A DNA stretch of 6,320 bases, taken from assembly GCA_036558305.1 (NCBI GenBank), contig DATBFX010000374.1, positions 1-6,320 of the forward strand, read 5' to 3'. The DNA is from DATBFX01 sp036558305 (GTDB taxonomy: Bacteria > Chloroflexota > Chloroflexia > Thermomicrobiales > UBA6265). Of the stretch, positions 1-5,878 are shown in pieces. The notes beneath the pieces are model-generated. The model was given only the letters and a program-made list of their open reading frames with translations, ran no database searches and was not told the DNA's origin. Both the position numbers and the translations under genes were made by a program. Numbering within the stretch: position 1 is the stretch's first letter; each line of letters begins with the position of its first letter.

Positions 1-615
1 GTAGTTCGCCCCGCTCAGGACGTAGGGGAGGACGCTGTTGGCGCCGGTCCCCAGGTAGCCGACGTCGACCACGAACGCCTGGGCGGTGGCGTCGACGGTG
101 AAGGCGGCGGTGGTGACGGAGGCGGTGCCCGAGGGGAGGCGGGCGTACGACCCGTGGTCGACGTCGGCGGCGATGGCGGCCGACCCGGTGTCGTGCCAGG
201 GGCTGAGGGCGCCGGTGGCGAAGTCGTGGTTGGTCGGGGGCGTGCCGACGTCGGCCGGGGTGGTGCCCAGGTCGGCATCGGTCGGCGCCGTCCCCACCGA
301 GTACGCCGCGGTCTCGAAGTCGTGGTCCGTGGGCGAGCCGGGCAGGGTGACGACGTCGGCGTCGAGGGAGTGGTTGAGCGGGTAGGGCGGGTAGGCGCCG
401 GAGGCGGCCGGCGGGGCCGCCTGGTGGCGCGCCGGTTGCGCCGGCAGCGTGTTGCGGCCGGGGGCGAGGGCGGCCAGCGCACGGTCGCGGGCCGCGTGGT
501 CGGCAGAGAGCCGCGCCAGCGTCTCCGGCGTGCCGGGCAGCAGCAGCAGCACGACGAGCACTGCCGTCCGCCAGCGGGTCCACCGCGTGATCCGTCGCCC
601 CACCACGTGTCCCAT
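1..615 (-). CDS. Secreted or surface protein, N-terminal part (runs off left edge)
   Basis: The reading frame is open from an ATG at 615 down to base 1, giving 205 residues with no stop, so the C-terminus is outside the window. A GAGGGAGGG ribosome-binding stretch lies directly upstream of the ATG. GTG codons at residues 4 and 5 are alternative starts with more usual spacing. Residues 1-18 are Arg-rich and residues 18-27 are a hydrophobic core (four CTG Leu codons in a row), followed by a possible cleavage site after ETLA (about residue 34). This is a Sec-type signal peptide or membrane anchor. Residues 50-80 are Pro/Ala-rich. Two related segments begin at residues 94 (SPTDHDFETAAYS) and 126 (PPTNHDFATGALSPW). 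The second continues into a beta-rich stretch (residues 140-190) resembling the start of galactose-binding-like or lectin-like modules in large secreted proteins, some with RHS/YD repeats. That family link is inference. Codon third positions are strongly G/C in this frame, unlike the overlapping Pro/Arg/Ser-rich frame. Confidence 0.8.
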   Translation of the reverse strand, partial: MGHVVGRRITRWTRWRTAVLVVLLLLPGTPETLARLSADHAARDRALAALAPGRNTLPAQPARHQAAPPAASGAYPPYPLNHSLDADVVTLPGSPTDHDFETAAYSVGTAPTDADLGTTPADVGTPPTNHDFATGALSPWHDTGSAAIAADVDHGSYARLPSGTASVTTAAFTVDATAQAFVVDVGYLGTGANSVLPYVLSGANY

Positions 616-714
616 CCCTCCCTCGACGGGCGCAACAGCCCCCTCCCCAGCGGGACGTTCACCCGATCGCGACAGTTGGTTGTGCGGAACAGTTGAATTG
701 TCCGTATACCGACG

Positions 715-744
715 ATCCTAGCACCAGTGGTGACTAGAAGTCAA
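715..744 (-). promoter_or_regulatory. Candidate sigma-70-type promoter for the leftward secreted-protein gene
   Basis: Read on the minus strand, TTGACT (744-739) is followed after 18 bases by TAGGAT (720-715). This matches the consensus at 5 of 6 and 4 of 6 positions. It would give a leader of roughly 90 bases before the ATG at 615. The spacer contains a short perfect inverted repeat, CACCA-G-TGGTG (722-732), which could be an operator but is short enough to occur by chance. Confidence 0.4.
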
Positions 745-984
745 CATGCTTGGGCGACTAATTCGATCAATGGACGACGGATCGCCACACGTCGTGGAGG
801 GATGTGAGCGCCCGCACATACGTGGTGAAGGAACACGTCACCCGCGTCGCTCCCTCCAGGAGACGTACGCGTGCGAGGTATTTGGCATTCGAGCCACGAG
901 AGCAAGCGGGTTCGCGGCAAGGATGTGTTCGCGGCCATCTATCCGGCGTCGGCGGAGAACGCTGCCGATTCCAAACGCGCGGAC

Positions 985-1003
985 CCGGTGCGCCATGCGC
1001 CGG
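985..1003 (-). terminator. Weak hairpin just after the cyclic-di-GMP gene
   Basis: About nine bases past the TAA stop, the minus strand can fold as CCGG-CGC / ATG loop / GCG-CCGG with a two-base bulge (seven pairs). No T tract follows, so it is at best a poor intrinsic terminator, or simply GC-rich DNA. Confidence 0.22.
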
Positions 1004-1011
1004 GGAGGAGA

Positions 1012-3621
1012 TTACGGGACGGACGGGAAGAGCGCCTGGGATTCGGTCTCCGCCGTCGTGGAGACCAATGCCGCGGTGCCCGAACGCGGGAGCGGCGGCA
1101 CTTGCTCGCGTTGCTCAGCCATCGCCGGTGCGGGGGGCGGATCGGCCTGGTGACGCGCGGCCAGGAACGCGGCCAACTCCGTTGCAGCCAGCGGCGGGGC
1201 GAAGAGATTGCCCTGGGCCTGCTCGCAGCCGAGGGCGCGCAGTTGGGCCAACTGATCGGCACGCTCGACGCCTTCGGCGACGACGGTCAGACCGAGGGCG
1301 TGGGCAAGGCGGATGACGGCTTCCGCCACCTTCGTCGCGTCGTCGTGCCGACCCAGACCGGCGACGAAGGAGTGGTCCAACTGGAGCATGGCGATCGGGA
1401 AGCGCGGGAGCGAGCCGAGACTGGAGGAGCCGGTGCCGAAGTCGTCGATGACGGCGCGCACGCCGACCTGCTGGAGCCGGCGGAGGACCTGGATCGTCGC
1501 CTCGGCGTTTTTCATGGCCACCGTTTCGGCGATCTCCAACCGCAGGCGGCGCGGTTCCAATCCCGTTTCGGCGAGGAGGCCCGCCAGGTCGGCGACGAGC
1601 GCGGGGTCGTGCAACTGCTTGCCGGAGAGGTTGACGCTCAGGATCGGCGGGTCGTCGGTGAGGGTCCGCCAGCCTACGGCTTGGCGGCAGGCCGTCGCCA
1701 GCACCCAGGCACCGATCGGACCGATCATCCCGATCTCCTCGGCGATCGGGATGAACCGAGCGGGTGCGATCCAGCCGCGCGTCGGGTGATCCCAGCGCAG
1801 GAAGGCTTCGACCGCGACCACGCGCCCCGTTGCCAGGTCCAGTTTCGGTTGGTAGAGAACCCGCAGCTCGTGCCGTTCCAGGACGCGCCGCAGATCCGCC
1901 TCCAGGGCCAGGCGCTCGGCGGTCTCGGCGCCCATGCTGGCGTCGAAGACGGCGTAGCGGTTGCGGCCGCCCTCCTTGGCCCGGTAGAGGGCGTTGTCGG
2001 CATCGCGCAAGACTTCGGCGCCGGTCCGGTGGTCCGGTCCCGGCCGGACGATGCCGACGCTGGTGGAGACGACGACCTCCCGCGTCTCCAGCAACGAGAC
2101 CGGCGCCGTCATCGCCGCGATGATCCGCTCGGCGATGCCGACGGCTTCGGCGTCGTCGCGGACGTCGGCGAGGAGGACGGTGAACTCGTCGCCGCCGAGC
2201 CGCGCCACCACGTCGTCGGGGCGGCGGACGATGCCGCGCAACCGCCCCGCCACGGCGATCAGAAGTTGGTCCCCCGCCTCGTGGCCGAGGGTGTCGTTGA
2301 TCAGCTTGAAGCGGTCGAGGTCGAGGAAGAGGACGGCAATGTGGGGGGGAGCCTCGTCGCCGGCCCGCATCGTCTCGTCGAGGCGGCGGGTGAAGAAGGC
2401 CCGGTTCGGGAGGTCGGTCAGGGGGTCGTGGAAGGCCTGGTGGGCGAGCCGGGCTTCCAGGCGTTTGCGCTCGGTGACGTCGTGGACGGTGCCGACGACG
2501 CGGCGGGGTCGACCGTCGCGCCCGCGCACGACCTCGCCCCGGCTGTGGACGAACCGCTCGCTGCCGTCGGGGCGGACGATGCGGTGGTCGATCGCGTAGT
2601 CGTGGCCCAGGCGCGCCTCGGCGAAGGCGCGCTCCACCGCCGCCCGGTCGTCCGCGGGGACGACGCTCAGGTAACTGGCCGCGGTCGGGGCGGCGCTTCG
2701 TTGGGACAAGCCGAGGAGGGCGAAGAGGGCGTCCGACCACTGCTGGTCGTCGGCGCGGAGGTCCCAATCGAGGCTGCCCAGGTGGGCGACCTCCTGGGCG
2801 GCGGCGAGGTTGGCCTCGGCCCGGCGCCGCATCGCGACGTGTTGTTGGAGGGCCGCGTAGACCGCGGCGCCGGGAAGGAGCAACAGTGCCAGCGCCCACG
2901 GTTCGGCATCGACGATGACGGCGGCGAGTAGACCGACGCCCAACTCGGCCAGGTACTGGACGTGCTCGGCCGGCTGGGCGCGGAGCGTGGCGTCGGCAAA
3001 GACGGTTGTCAGAGGCTGGCGTTCCTGGAAACTGATGACGCCGGCCAGACTGACGTGCTTGACCAGGTACATGACGCCGCCGCCGGCCAGCACGACCAGG
3101 ATCGGCAACGGCAAGGCGAAGTCGGGGGCACCGACGTTCCAGCCGAGCGCCGCCACGACCAGTCCCATCGCCGCGACCTGAAGCGCGAGCGTGGAGCCGT
3201 TGAAGATCGTCTCGGCCCAGGAGGCGTAGCGCAGATGGGGATCGATCCACGGCAGACGCGGCCGGATCACCAGCGCCAGCAGCGTCCCGCCGAGCGCAAC
3301 GAGCATCGCCAGACCGGGCGGAAACAGCAGCGCCGCGGGGACGAGGGCGACGACTTCGAGGGTGAGGGCGATGCGGTGGCCGGCGTTGATCGGGATGGCG
3401 TGGACCAGGGCCATCACGGCGGTGAGACCGACGAGGAGCGCAAGCCGGCCGTCTGTTGGGGTAGAGACGGAGACCAGCAACCGGACGCAGGTGCTGAGCG
3501 CGGCCGCGCCGAGCAATCCGACGTAGAAAACCGTCAGCGGCCGGAGTGGGGGCGGGGCGGAGACTTCGGACACGGACGGTTTCCATCCTGGCGATCGACG
3601 TGAGGAGGACGCCCCACCCAC
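1012..3621 (-). CDS. Membrane-bound PAS-GGDEF-EAL cyclic-di-GMP turnover protein with altered EAL site
   Basis: This is an 869-residue inner-membrane signalling protein that makes and/or breaks cyclic di-GMP. Residues 27-258 hold about eight hydrophobic segments (near 27-50, 58-77, 84-100, 102-119, 143-160, 167-187, 224-240 and 241-258) and form a sensor I cannot name. Residues 275-385 are a PAS domain ending in the usual VTERK linker. The GGDEF domain (about 398-560) has FLDLDRFKLIND (432-443) and an intact GGDEF at 476-480. An RxxD inhibitory site (R467, D470) sits exactly five residues before it, so diguanylate cyclase activity with product inhibition is likely. The EAL domain (about 575-825) keeps E605, N664, E696, D726-D727, E783 and Q803. 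However, the signature reads EAF, the usual LKIDRSF reads LQLDHSF (Gln747 for the catalytic Lys), and DDFGTGYSS reads DDFGTGSSS. Phosphodiesterase activity is therefore doubtful. Residues 826-869 are a Pro/Ser/Thr-rich tail. The start is GTG at 3621 with no clear ribosome-binding site. GTG at 3573 (residue 17) is an alternative and loses no domain. Confidence 0.95.
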   Translation of the reverse strand: MGGASSSRRSPGWKPSVSEVSAPPPLRPLTVFYVGLLGAAALSTCVRLLVSVSTPTDGRLALLVGLTAVMALVHAIPINAGHRIALTLEVVALVPAALLFPPGLAMLVALGGTLLALVIRPRLPWIDPHLRYASWAETIFNGSTLALQVAAMGLVVAALGWNVGAPDFALPLPILVVLAGGGVMYLVKHVSLAGVISFQERQPLTTVFADATLRAQPAEHVQYLAELGVGLLAAVIVDAEPWALALLLLPGAAVYAALQQHVAMRRRAEANLAAAQEVAHLGSLDWDLRADDQQWSDALFALLGLSQRSAAPTAASYLSVVPADDRAAVERAFAEARLGHDYAIDHRIVRPDGSERFVHSRGEVVRGRDGRPRRVVGTVHDVTERKRLEARLAHQAFHDPLTDLPNRAFFTRRLDETMRAGDEAPPHIAVLFLDLDRFKLINDTLGHEAGDQLLIAVAGRLRGIVRRPDDVVARLGGDEFTVLLADVRDDAEAVGIAERIIAAMTAPVSLLETREVVVSTSVGIVRPGPDHRTGAEVLRDADNALYRAKEGGRNRYAVFDASMGAETAERLALEADLRRVLERHELRVLYQPKLDLATGRVVAVEAFLRWDHPTRGWIAPARFIPIAEEIGMIGPIGAWVLATACRQAVGWRTLTDDPPILSVNLSGKQLHDPALVADLAGLLAETGLEPRRLRLEIAETVAMKNAEATIQVLRRLQQVGVRAVIDDFGTGSSSLGSLPRFPIAMLQLDHSFVAGLGRHDDATKVAEAVIRLAHALGLTVVAEGVERADQLAQLRALGCEQAQGNLFAPPLAATELAAFLAARHQADPPPAPAMAEQREQVPPLPRSGTAALVSTTAETESQALFPSVP

Positions 3622-3719
3622 GATGGCGACCAGTGACCGGTTTGAGCCCCGAAGGGTCGTCGGGCGGATGGCGGGACGACCGCTTGTCTCGGGATGGCTA
3701 GGCTGTCGTTCCCGGCCGG

Positions 3720-3748
3720 ATGATACCGCCAGTCGTGCCCGAAGTCAC
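3720..3748 (-). promoter_or_regulatory. Candidate promoter for the cyclic-di-GMP gene
   Basis: On the minus strand, GTGACT (3748-3743) and TATCAT (3725-3720) are separated by exactly 17 bases. They match the sigma-70 consensus at 4 of 6 and 5 of 6 positions. Transcription would start near 3713 and leave a leader of about 90 bases before the GTG at 3621. This separates the gene from the small-peptide gene upstream. Confidence 0.42.
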
Positions 3749-3778
3749 GATCCCGCGATGCGCAGGGGACGCCAACGA

Positions 3779-3796
3779 GGCGGTGGTCTCACCGCC
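3779..3796. terminator. Perfect 7-bp hairpin between the small-peptide and cyclic-di-GMP genes
   Basis: GGCGGTG-GTCT-CACCGCC is a perfect 7-bp stem with a four-base loop. It lies about 75 bases after the small-peptide stop and just before the next leftward promoter, so it may end the peptide transcript. A T-rich stretch (ATTTT at 3803-3807) lies on its plus-strand side, but no plus-strand gene is seen to use it. On the minus-strand side the following bases are not T-rich. Confidence 0.35.
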
Positions 3797-3827
3797 CCGT
3801 CGATTTTCGCGTTTGACTCGGCTAGCG

Positions 3828-3844
3828 GCGGCGCAGCACGCCGC
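3828..3844 (-). terminator. GC hairpin just downstream of the small-peptide gene
   Basis: The stem GCGGCG/CGCCGC with a five-base loop (CAGCA on the plus strand) begins about 28 bases past the peptide stop codon. It has no T tract. Together with the hairpin at 3779-3796 it could stop or stabilise the short transcript. Confidence 0.25.
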
Positions 3845-3871
3845 ACCGCAGCTTGAGCGCGGTGGCCGGGA

Positions 3872-4033
3872 TTAGCAGTTCCGGCACCAGATCGGGCTGC
3901 TCATCGTCGTCGCGCCGCCGCCGCTCGTCGCCGATGCGGTCCAACCGCCGTCGGCCGAGGCGCTGCCACTCCCGAGAGCCAGGGAAACGGCCAGCATCAA
4001 GAAACAGATCGCCACCAGCAACATGCGTCGCAT
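3872..4033 (-). CDS. Small secreted peptide with signal sequence, 53 residues, unknown function
   Basis: I do not recognise this protein. The frame starts at ATG 4033 with a strong GGAGGG ribosome-binding site six bases upstream and ends at TAA (3874-3872). It encodes 53 residues. Residues 1-27 form a textbook signal peptide: two Arg at positions 2-3, a hydrophobic core from 4 to 20 (MLLVAICFLMLAVSLAL), and a small-residue Ala-x-Ala site (ASA) before Asp28. The mature peptide would be about 26 residues, rich in Gly, Ser, Thr and Ala, and ends in IWCRNC. Its two Cys are three residues apart and could form a small disulphide loop or bind metal. Cys10 lies within the hydrophobic core without a lipobox, so it does not look like a lipoprotein. 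About 87% of codons end in G or C. The gene is divergent from the oxygenase gene and upstream, on the same strand, of the cyclic-di-GMP gene. A second frame (3822-3944 from a TTG) overlaps its 3' half, so a frameshifted longer protein is possible. Confidence 0.62.
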   Translation of the reverse strand: MRRMLLVAICFLMLAVSLALGSGSASADGGWTASATSGGGATTMSSPIWCRNC

Positions 4034-4152
4034 CGCCAACCCTCCAGAACGCGACCGGTCACGAGCGCGTCGTCATGGGCCATCGGTCCAGTCGGTTCGT
4101 CCGTCCGGCCCAGTCCCATCGTAGGTGTGACCACCCGGTGAGCCTATGACCT

Positions 4153-4168
4153 TCGGGTCGCGACCCGA
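4153..4168. promoter_or_regulatory. Perfect 16-bp palindrome in the divergent intergenic region, possible operator
   Basis: TCGGGTCG followed directly by CGACCCGA is a perfect 8+8 palindrome with no spacer. Such a site suits a dimeric DNA-binding protein better than an RNA hairpin, as there is no loop. It lies 120 bases upstream of the small-peptide start and about 150 bases upstream of the oxygenase start, so it could serve either gene. No regulator gene is in the window. Confidence 0.35.
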
Positions 4169-4226
4169 GACAGGACATCGGGACCGACAACCCCTCCCCT
4201 TCGGGTGGCGGGGTCGTAGCCCGGTT

Positions 4227-4252
4227 GGGGGGGGCTGGGGGGGGTGGCGGGG
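4227..4252 (+). other. G-quadruplex-like G tract upstream of the oxygenase gene
   Basis: Two runs of eight G separated by CT are followed by T-GG-C-GGGG, giving 22 G in 26 bases on the coding strand. Further GGG and GGGG runs lie at 4203-4205 and 4210-4213. This meets the simple pattern for an intramolecular G-quadruplex. It ends 64 bases before the oxygenase ATG, so it lies in the promoter or the 5' leader. I found no convincing -35/-10 pair around it. Confidence 0.5.
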
Positions 4253-4315
4253 CCGTGGTATCCTTCGGCGCATTCCGATTCGGCAAGCGAGCAGGCAGGG
4301 AAGGAGTGCGCGCGG

Positions 4316-5602
4316 ATGGGGCGGATGGAGCCGGCAACCGGTCGCTCGAACGGCTCGGCTCCCGCGCGGCCGGTCGCCGCCGCCGAGGTGGCCGGGGTGC
4401 GGCGGTCGACGCAGGCGGCCTCGCTGCTGCCGCCGCGGGTCTATCACGACCCGGCGGTCTTTCGCTACGAGCAAGAAGCGTGGTTCGCCGACGGTTGGAT
4501 CTGCGTCGGGCGGGAGGAGGACATTCCGCTGCCGGGGCACTATTTCCTGACCAAACTGTGCGACGAGAACGTGATCGTCGTCCGCGACAACGACGGGGTG
4601 GTGCGGGCGTTTTTCAATTTCTGCCGGCACCGGGGGGCGACGCTGGTGACGCAGGAGCGGGACCGGATTCCGCGCTTCCAGTGCCCCTACCACGCCTGGG
4701 TCTACGACCTCGACGGGCGGCTCCACAAACCGCGCCACACCGACATGCTGGAGGACTTCGACCTGGCAGAGTGGGGCTTGGTGCCGGTGGCGATGGGGTT
4801 ATGGCAGGGGTTCGTTTTCCTCAACATTACCGGTGAGGCGCCGCCGCTGCTGGAATACCTGGCGGACATGCCGGACTGGTTCGACCGGTTCGACCTGGCC
4901 GGGTTGCGGCGGGCGGCGGAGATCGACTACGACGTCAAGGCGAACTGGAAGGCGATCGTCGAGAACTACTCGGAGTGCTACCACTGTCCGGGGGTGCACC
5001 CGCAGCTCAACAAGATCACGCCCTACAACCTGGGGGAGTGGATCCCGACGACGGGGCCGTGGAACGCGAGTTGGATGCCGGTGGTCGGCGACTACGACAC
5101 GCTGACGACGGACGGCCAGATGGGGGAGCACGGGCGGGACATGCTGCCCGGGATGACGGAGGAGGACCACAAGAAGATCTACTACTTCGTGGTCTGGCCG
5201 AACCTGCTCGTTAGTCTCCACCCCGACTACCTGATGACGCACCGGGTGGTGCCGCTGGCGGCGGACCGGACGTACATCGCCTGCGAGTGGTTTTTCGACC
5301 CGGCGGACATGGCGAAACCGGGGTTCGACCCGAGCGACGCGGTCGATTTCTGGGATCTAACCAACCGGCAGGACTGGGAAGTCTGCGAGTTGCAGCAGGC
5401 GGGGACGCGCTCGCGCGCCTACACCGCCGGTCGCTTCACGGGGATGGAAGCGGGGGTGCACACCTTCGACCTCCACGTGGCGGACCGCTACGCGAACGAC
5501 GGGGCGGTGACCCCGCTCAACAAGATCGGCAAGGCGGAGGCGAGCGACCGCCGGGGCGCGCTATCCGGGAAGCGGAAGCGGGTCGCCGGGAGCCGGCAGT
5601 GA
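4316..5602 (+). CDS. Rieske non-haem iron oxygenase, alpha subunit (quaternary-amine/ring-hydroxylating type)
   Basis: This cytoplasmic oxygenase of 428 residues uses a Rieske [2Fe-2S] cluster and a mononuclear iron to hydroxylate or demethylate its substrate with O2 and electrons from a partner reductase. The Rieske motif CxHx17CxxH is complete (C103, H105, C123, H126). The catalytic iron site has H223 and H228 in NYSECYHCPGVH, with D353 in NRQDWEVCE as the likely third ligand. The bridging residue before the first His is E220, not the Asp of classic aromatic dioxygenases. Glu here is known in carnitine monooxygenase (CntA), and the NRQDW..CE..Q style also recalls glycine betaine demethylases. 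A methylated amine is thus a better substrate guess than an arene, but the substrate is not proven. The start is ATG 4316, with AAGGAG nine bases upstream. An in-frame GTG at 4244 lies at the end of the G tract and would add 24 unlikely residues. The tail after about residue 405 is short and basic. No reductase, ferredoxin or beta subunit is present nearby. Confidence 0.95.
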   Translation: MGRMEPATGRSNGSAPARPVAAAEVAGVRRSTQAASLLPPRVYHDPAVFRYEQEAWFADGWICVGREEDIPLPGHYFLTKLCDENVIVVRDNDGVVRAFFNFCRHRGATLVTQERDRIPRFQCPYHAWVYDLDGRLHKPRHTDMLEDFDLAEWGLVPVAMGLWQGFVFLNITGEAPPLLEYLADMPDWFDRFDLAGLRRAAEIDYDVKANWKAIVENYSECYHCPGVHPQLNKITPYNLGEWIPTTGPWNASWMPVVGDYDTLTTDGQMGEHGRDMLPGMTEEDHKKIYYFVVWPNLLVSLHPDYLMTHRVVPLAADRTYIACEWFFDPADMAKPGFDPSDAVDFWDLTNRQDWEVCELQQAGTRSRAYTAGRFTGMEAGVHTFDLHVADRYANDGAVTPLNKIGKAEASDRRGALSGKRKRVAGSRQ

Positions 5603-5688
5603 TTTGCGGGATTACCATAAATCGAATCCTGGAGGGAGATGGACTCTTTCGCGCGCGAATAATGGTCAAGGGATTGGCCCAGACCATC

Positions 5689-5772
5689 GTAGGGGCGGAC
5701 CTCCGTGTCCGCCCTGTTCCTCAACGCGACGCCGCCTGACCGAGCCGGGCGGACACGGAGGTCCGCCCCTAC
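5689..5772. repeat. Perfect 26-bp inverted repeat with 32-base spacer, between convergent genes
   Basis: The left arm 5689-5714 (GTAGGGGCGGAC...) is the exact reverse complement of the right arm 5747-5772, with 32 unrelated bases between them. It lies 86 bases past the oxygenase stop and 106 bases past the restriction-enzyme stop, so it may act as a two-way terminator. Its form (very stable stem, intergenic) is that of a dispersed REP- or MITE-like element. No transposase is present and no target duplication is obvious. Translated frames across it give the string GADLRVRP, which is an artefact and should not be called a protein end. Confidence 0.85.
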
Positions 5773-5800
5773 ACCCGGTCGCGGCGCGACGGCTCTGCAA

Positions 5801-5814
5801 CCCGCGGTAGCGGG
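5801..5814 (-). terminator. Small hairpin downstream of the restriction-enzyme gene
   Basis: CCCGC-GGTA-GCGGG forms a 5-bp GC stem with a four-base loop (plus-strand reading), about 65 bases past the minus-strand stop at 5879. It has no T tract. The larger inverted repeat further on is the better terminator candidate. Confidence 0.18.
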
Positions 5815-5878
5815 CAGGGCTGGGGTTTGGTGGTCCACTCATCGACGATCGGAGCGGACGCGAACACTCGGCCGGTCG

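Larger units (their letters stand above)
616..1011. other. Intergenic region, no gene supported
   Basis: This gap of about 400 bases lies between two leftward genes. The part nearest the secreted-protein gene (about 670-790) is richer in A/T than the rest of the window and holds a candidate promoter. The part nearest the cyclic-di-GMP gene holds a weak hairpin. Short frames in it on both strands have no family likeness, and none has coding-like composition plus a good start. The one plus-strand frame with a good ribosome-binding match (GTG at 871) runs on antisense to the next gene and is not accepted. Confidence 0.5.

Noticed and set aside
538..552. CAG trinucleotide run
   Set aside because: It is simply consecutive CTG Leu codons in the signal peptide of the left-hand gene.
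15..662. A 215-codon minus-strand frame at the left edge
   Set aside because: The product is Pro/Thr/Ser/Arg low complexity. The adjacent frame (ATG 615) has a signal peptide and coherent sequence.
741..938. A 65-codon minus-strand frame in the gap
   Set aside because: It has no convincing ribosome-binding site or family likeness, and it overlaps the candidate promoter.
871..2931. A 686-codon plus-strand open frame with GTG start and AGGAGA eight bases upstream
   Set aside because: Nearly all of it is antisense to the well-supported PAS-GGDEF-EAL gene. Its product is a low-complexity run of Asp, Glu, Gly, Arg and Val with no domain, as expected from antisense of GC-rich coding DNA.
1115..3586. 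An 823-codon minus-strand frame overlapping the cyclic-di-GMP gene
   Set aside because: It is an Arg/Pro-rich shifted reading of the same strand. The true frame contains recognisable PAS, GGDEF and EAL motifs.
3633..4062. GTGACCGGT at 3633-3641 and its reverse complement at 4054-4062, each close upstream of a minus-strand start
   Set aside because: Only nine bases shared and in opposite orientation relative to the two genes. Too weak to call a regulatory motif.
3853..4149. A 98-codon plus-strand frame opposite the small-peptide gene
   Set aside because: Ser/Arg/Pro-rich product. The opposite strand has a better start, ribosome-binding site and signal peptide.
4244..4315. An N-terminal extension of the oxygenase from GTG 4244
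   Set aside because: That GTG sits at the end of the G8 run with no distinct ribosome-binding site, while ATG 4316 has AAGGAG at nine bases and gives a normal-length protein.
4073..4738. A 221-codon minus-strand frame across the oxygenase 5' end
   Set aside because: It is antisense to the Rieske domain and reads through the palindrome and G tract. It has no recognisable domain.
5639..5662. A tiny frame ATG to TAA (MDSFARE) after a GGAGGGAG
   Set aside because: Seven residues, ribosome-binding bases abutting the ATG, and no gene downstream for it to control.
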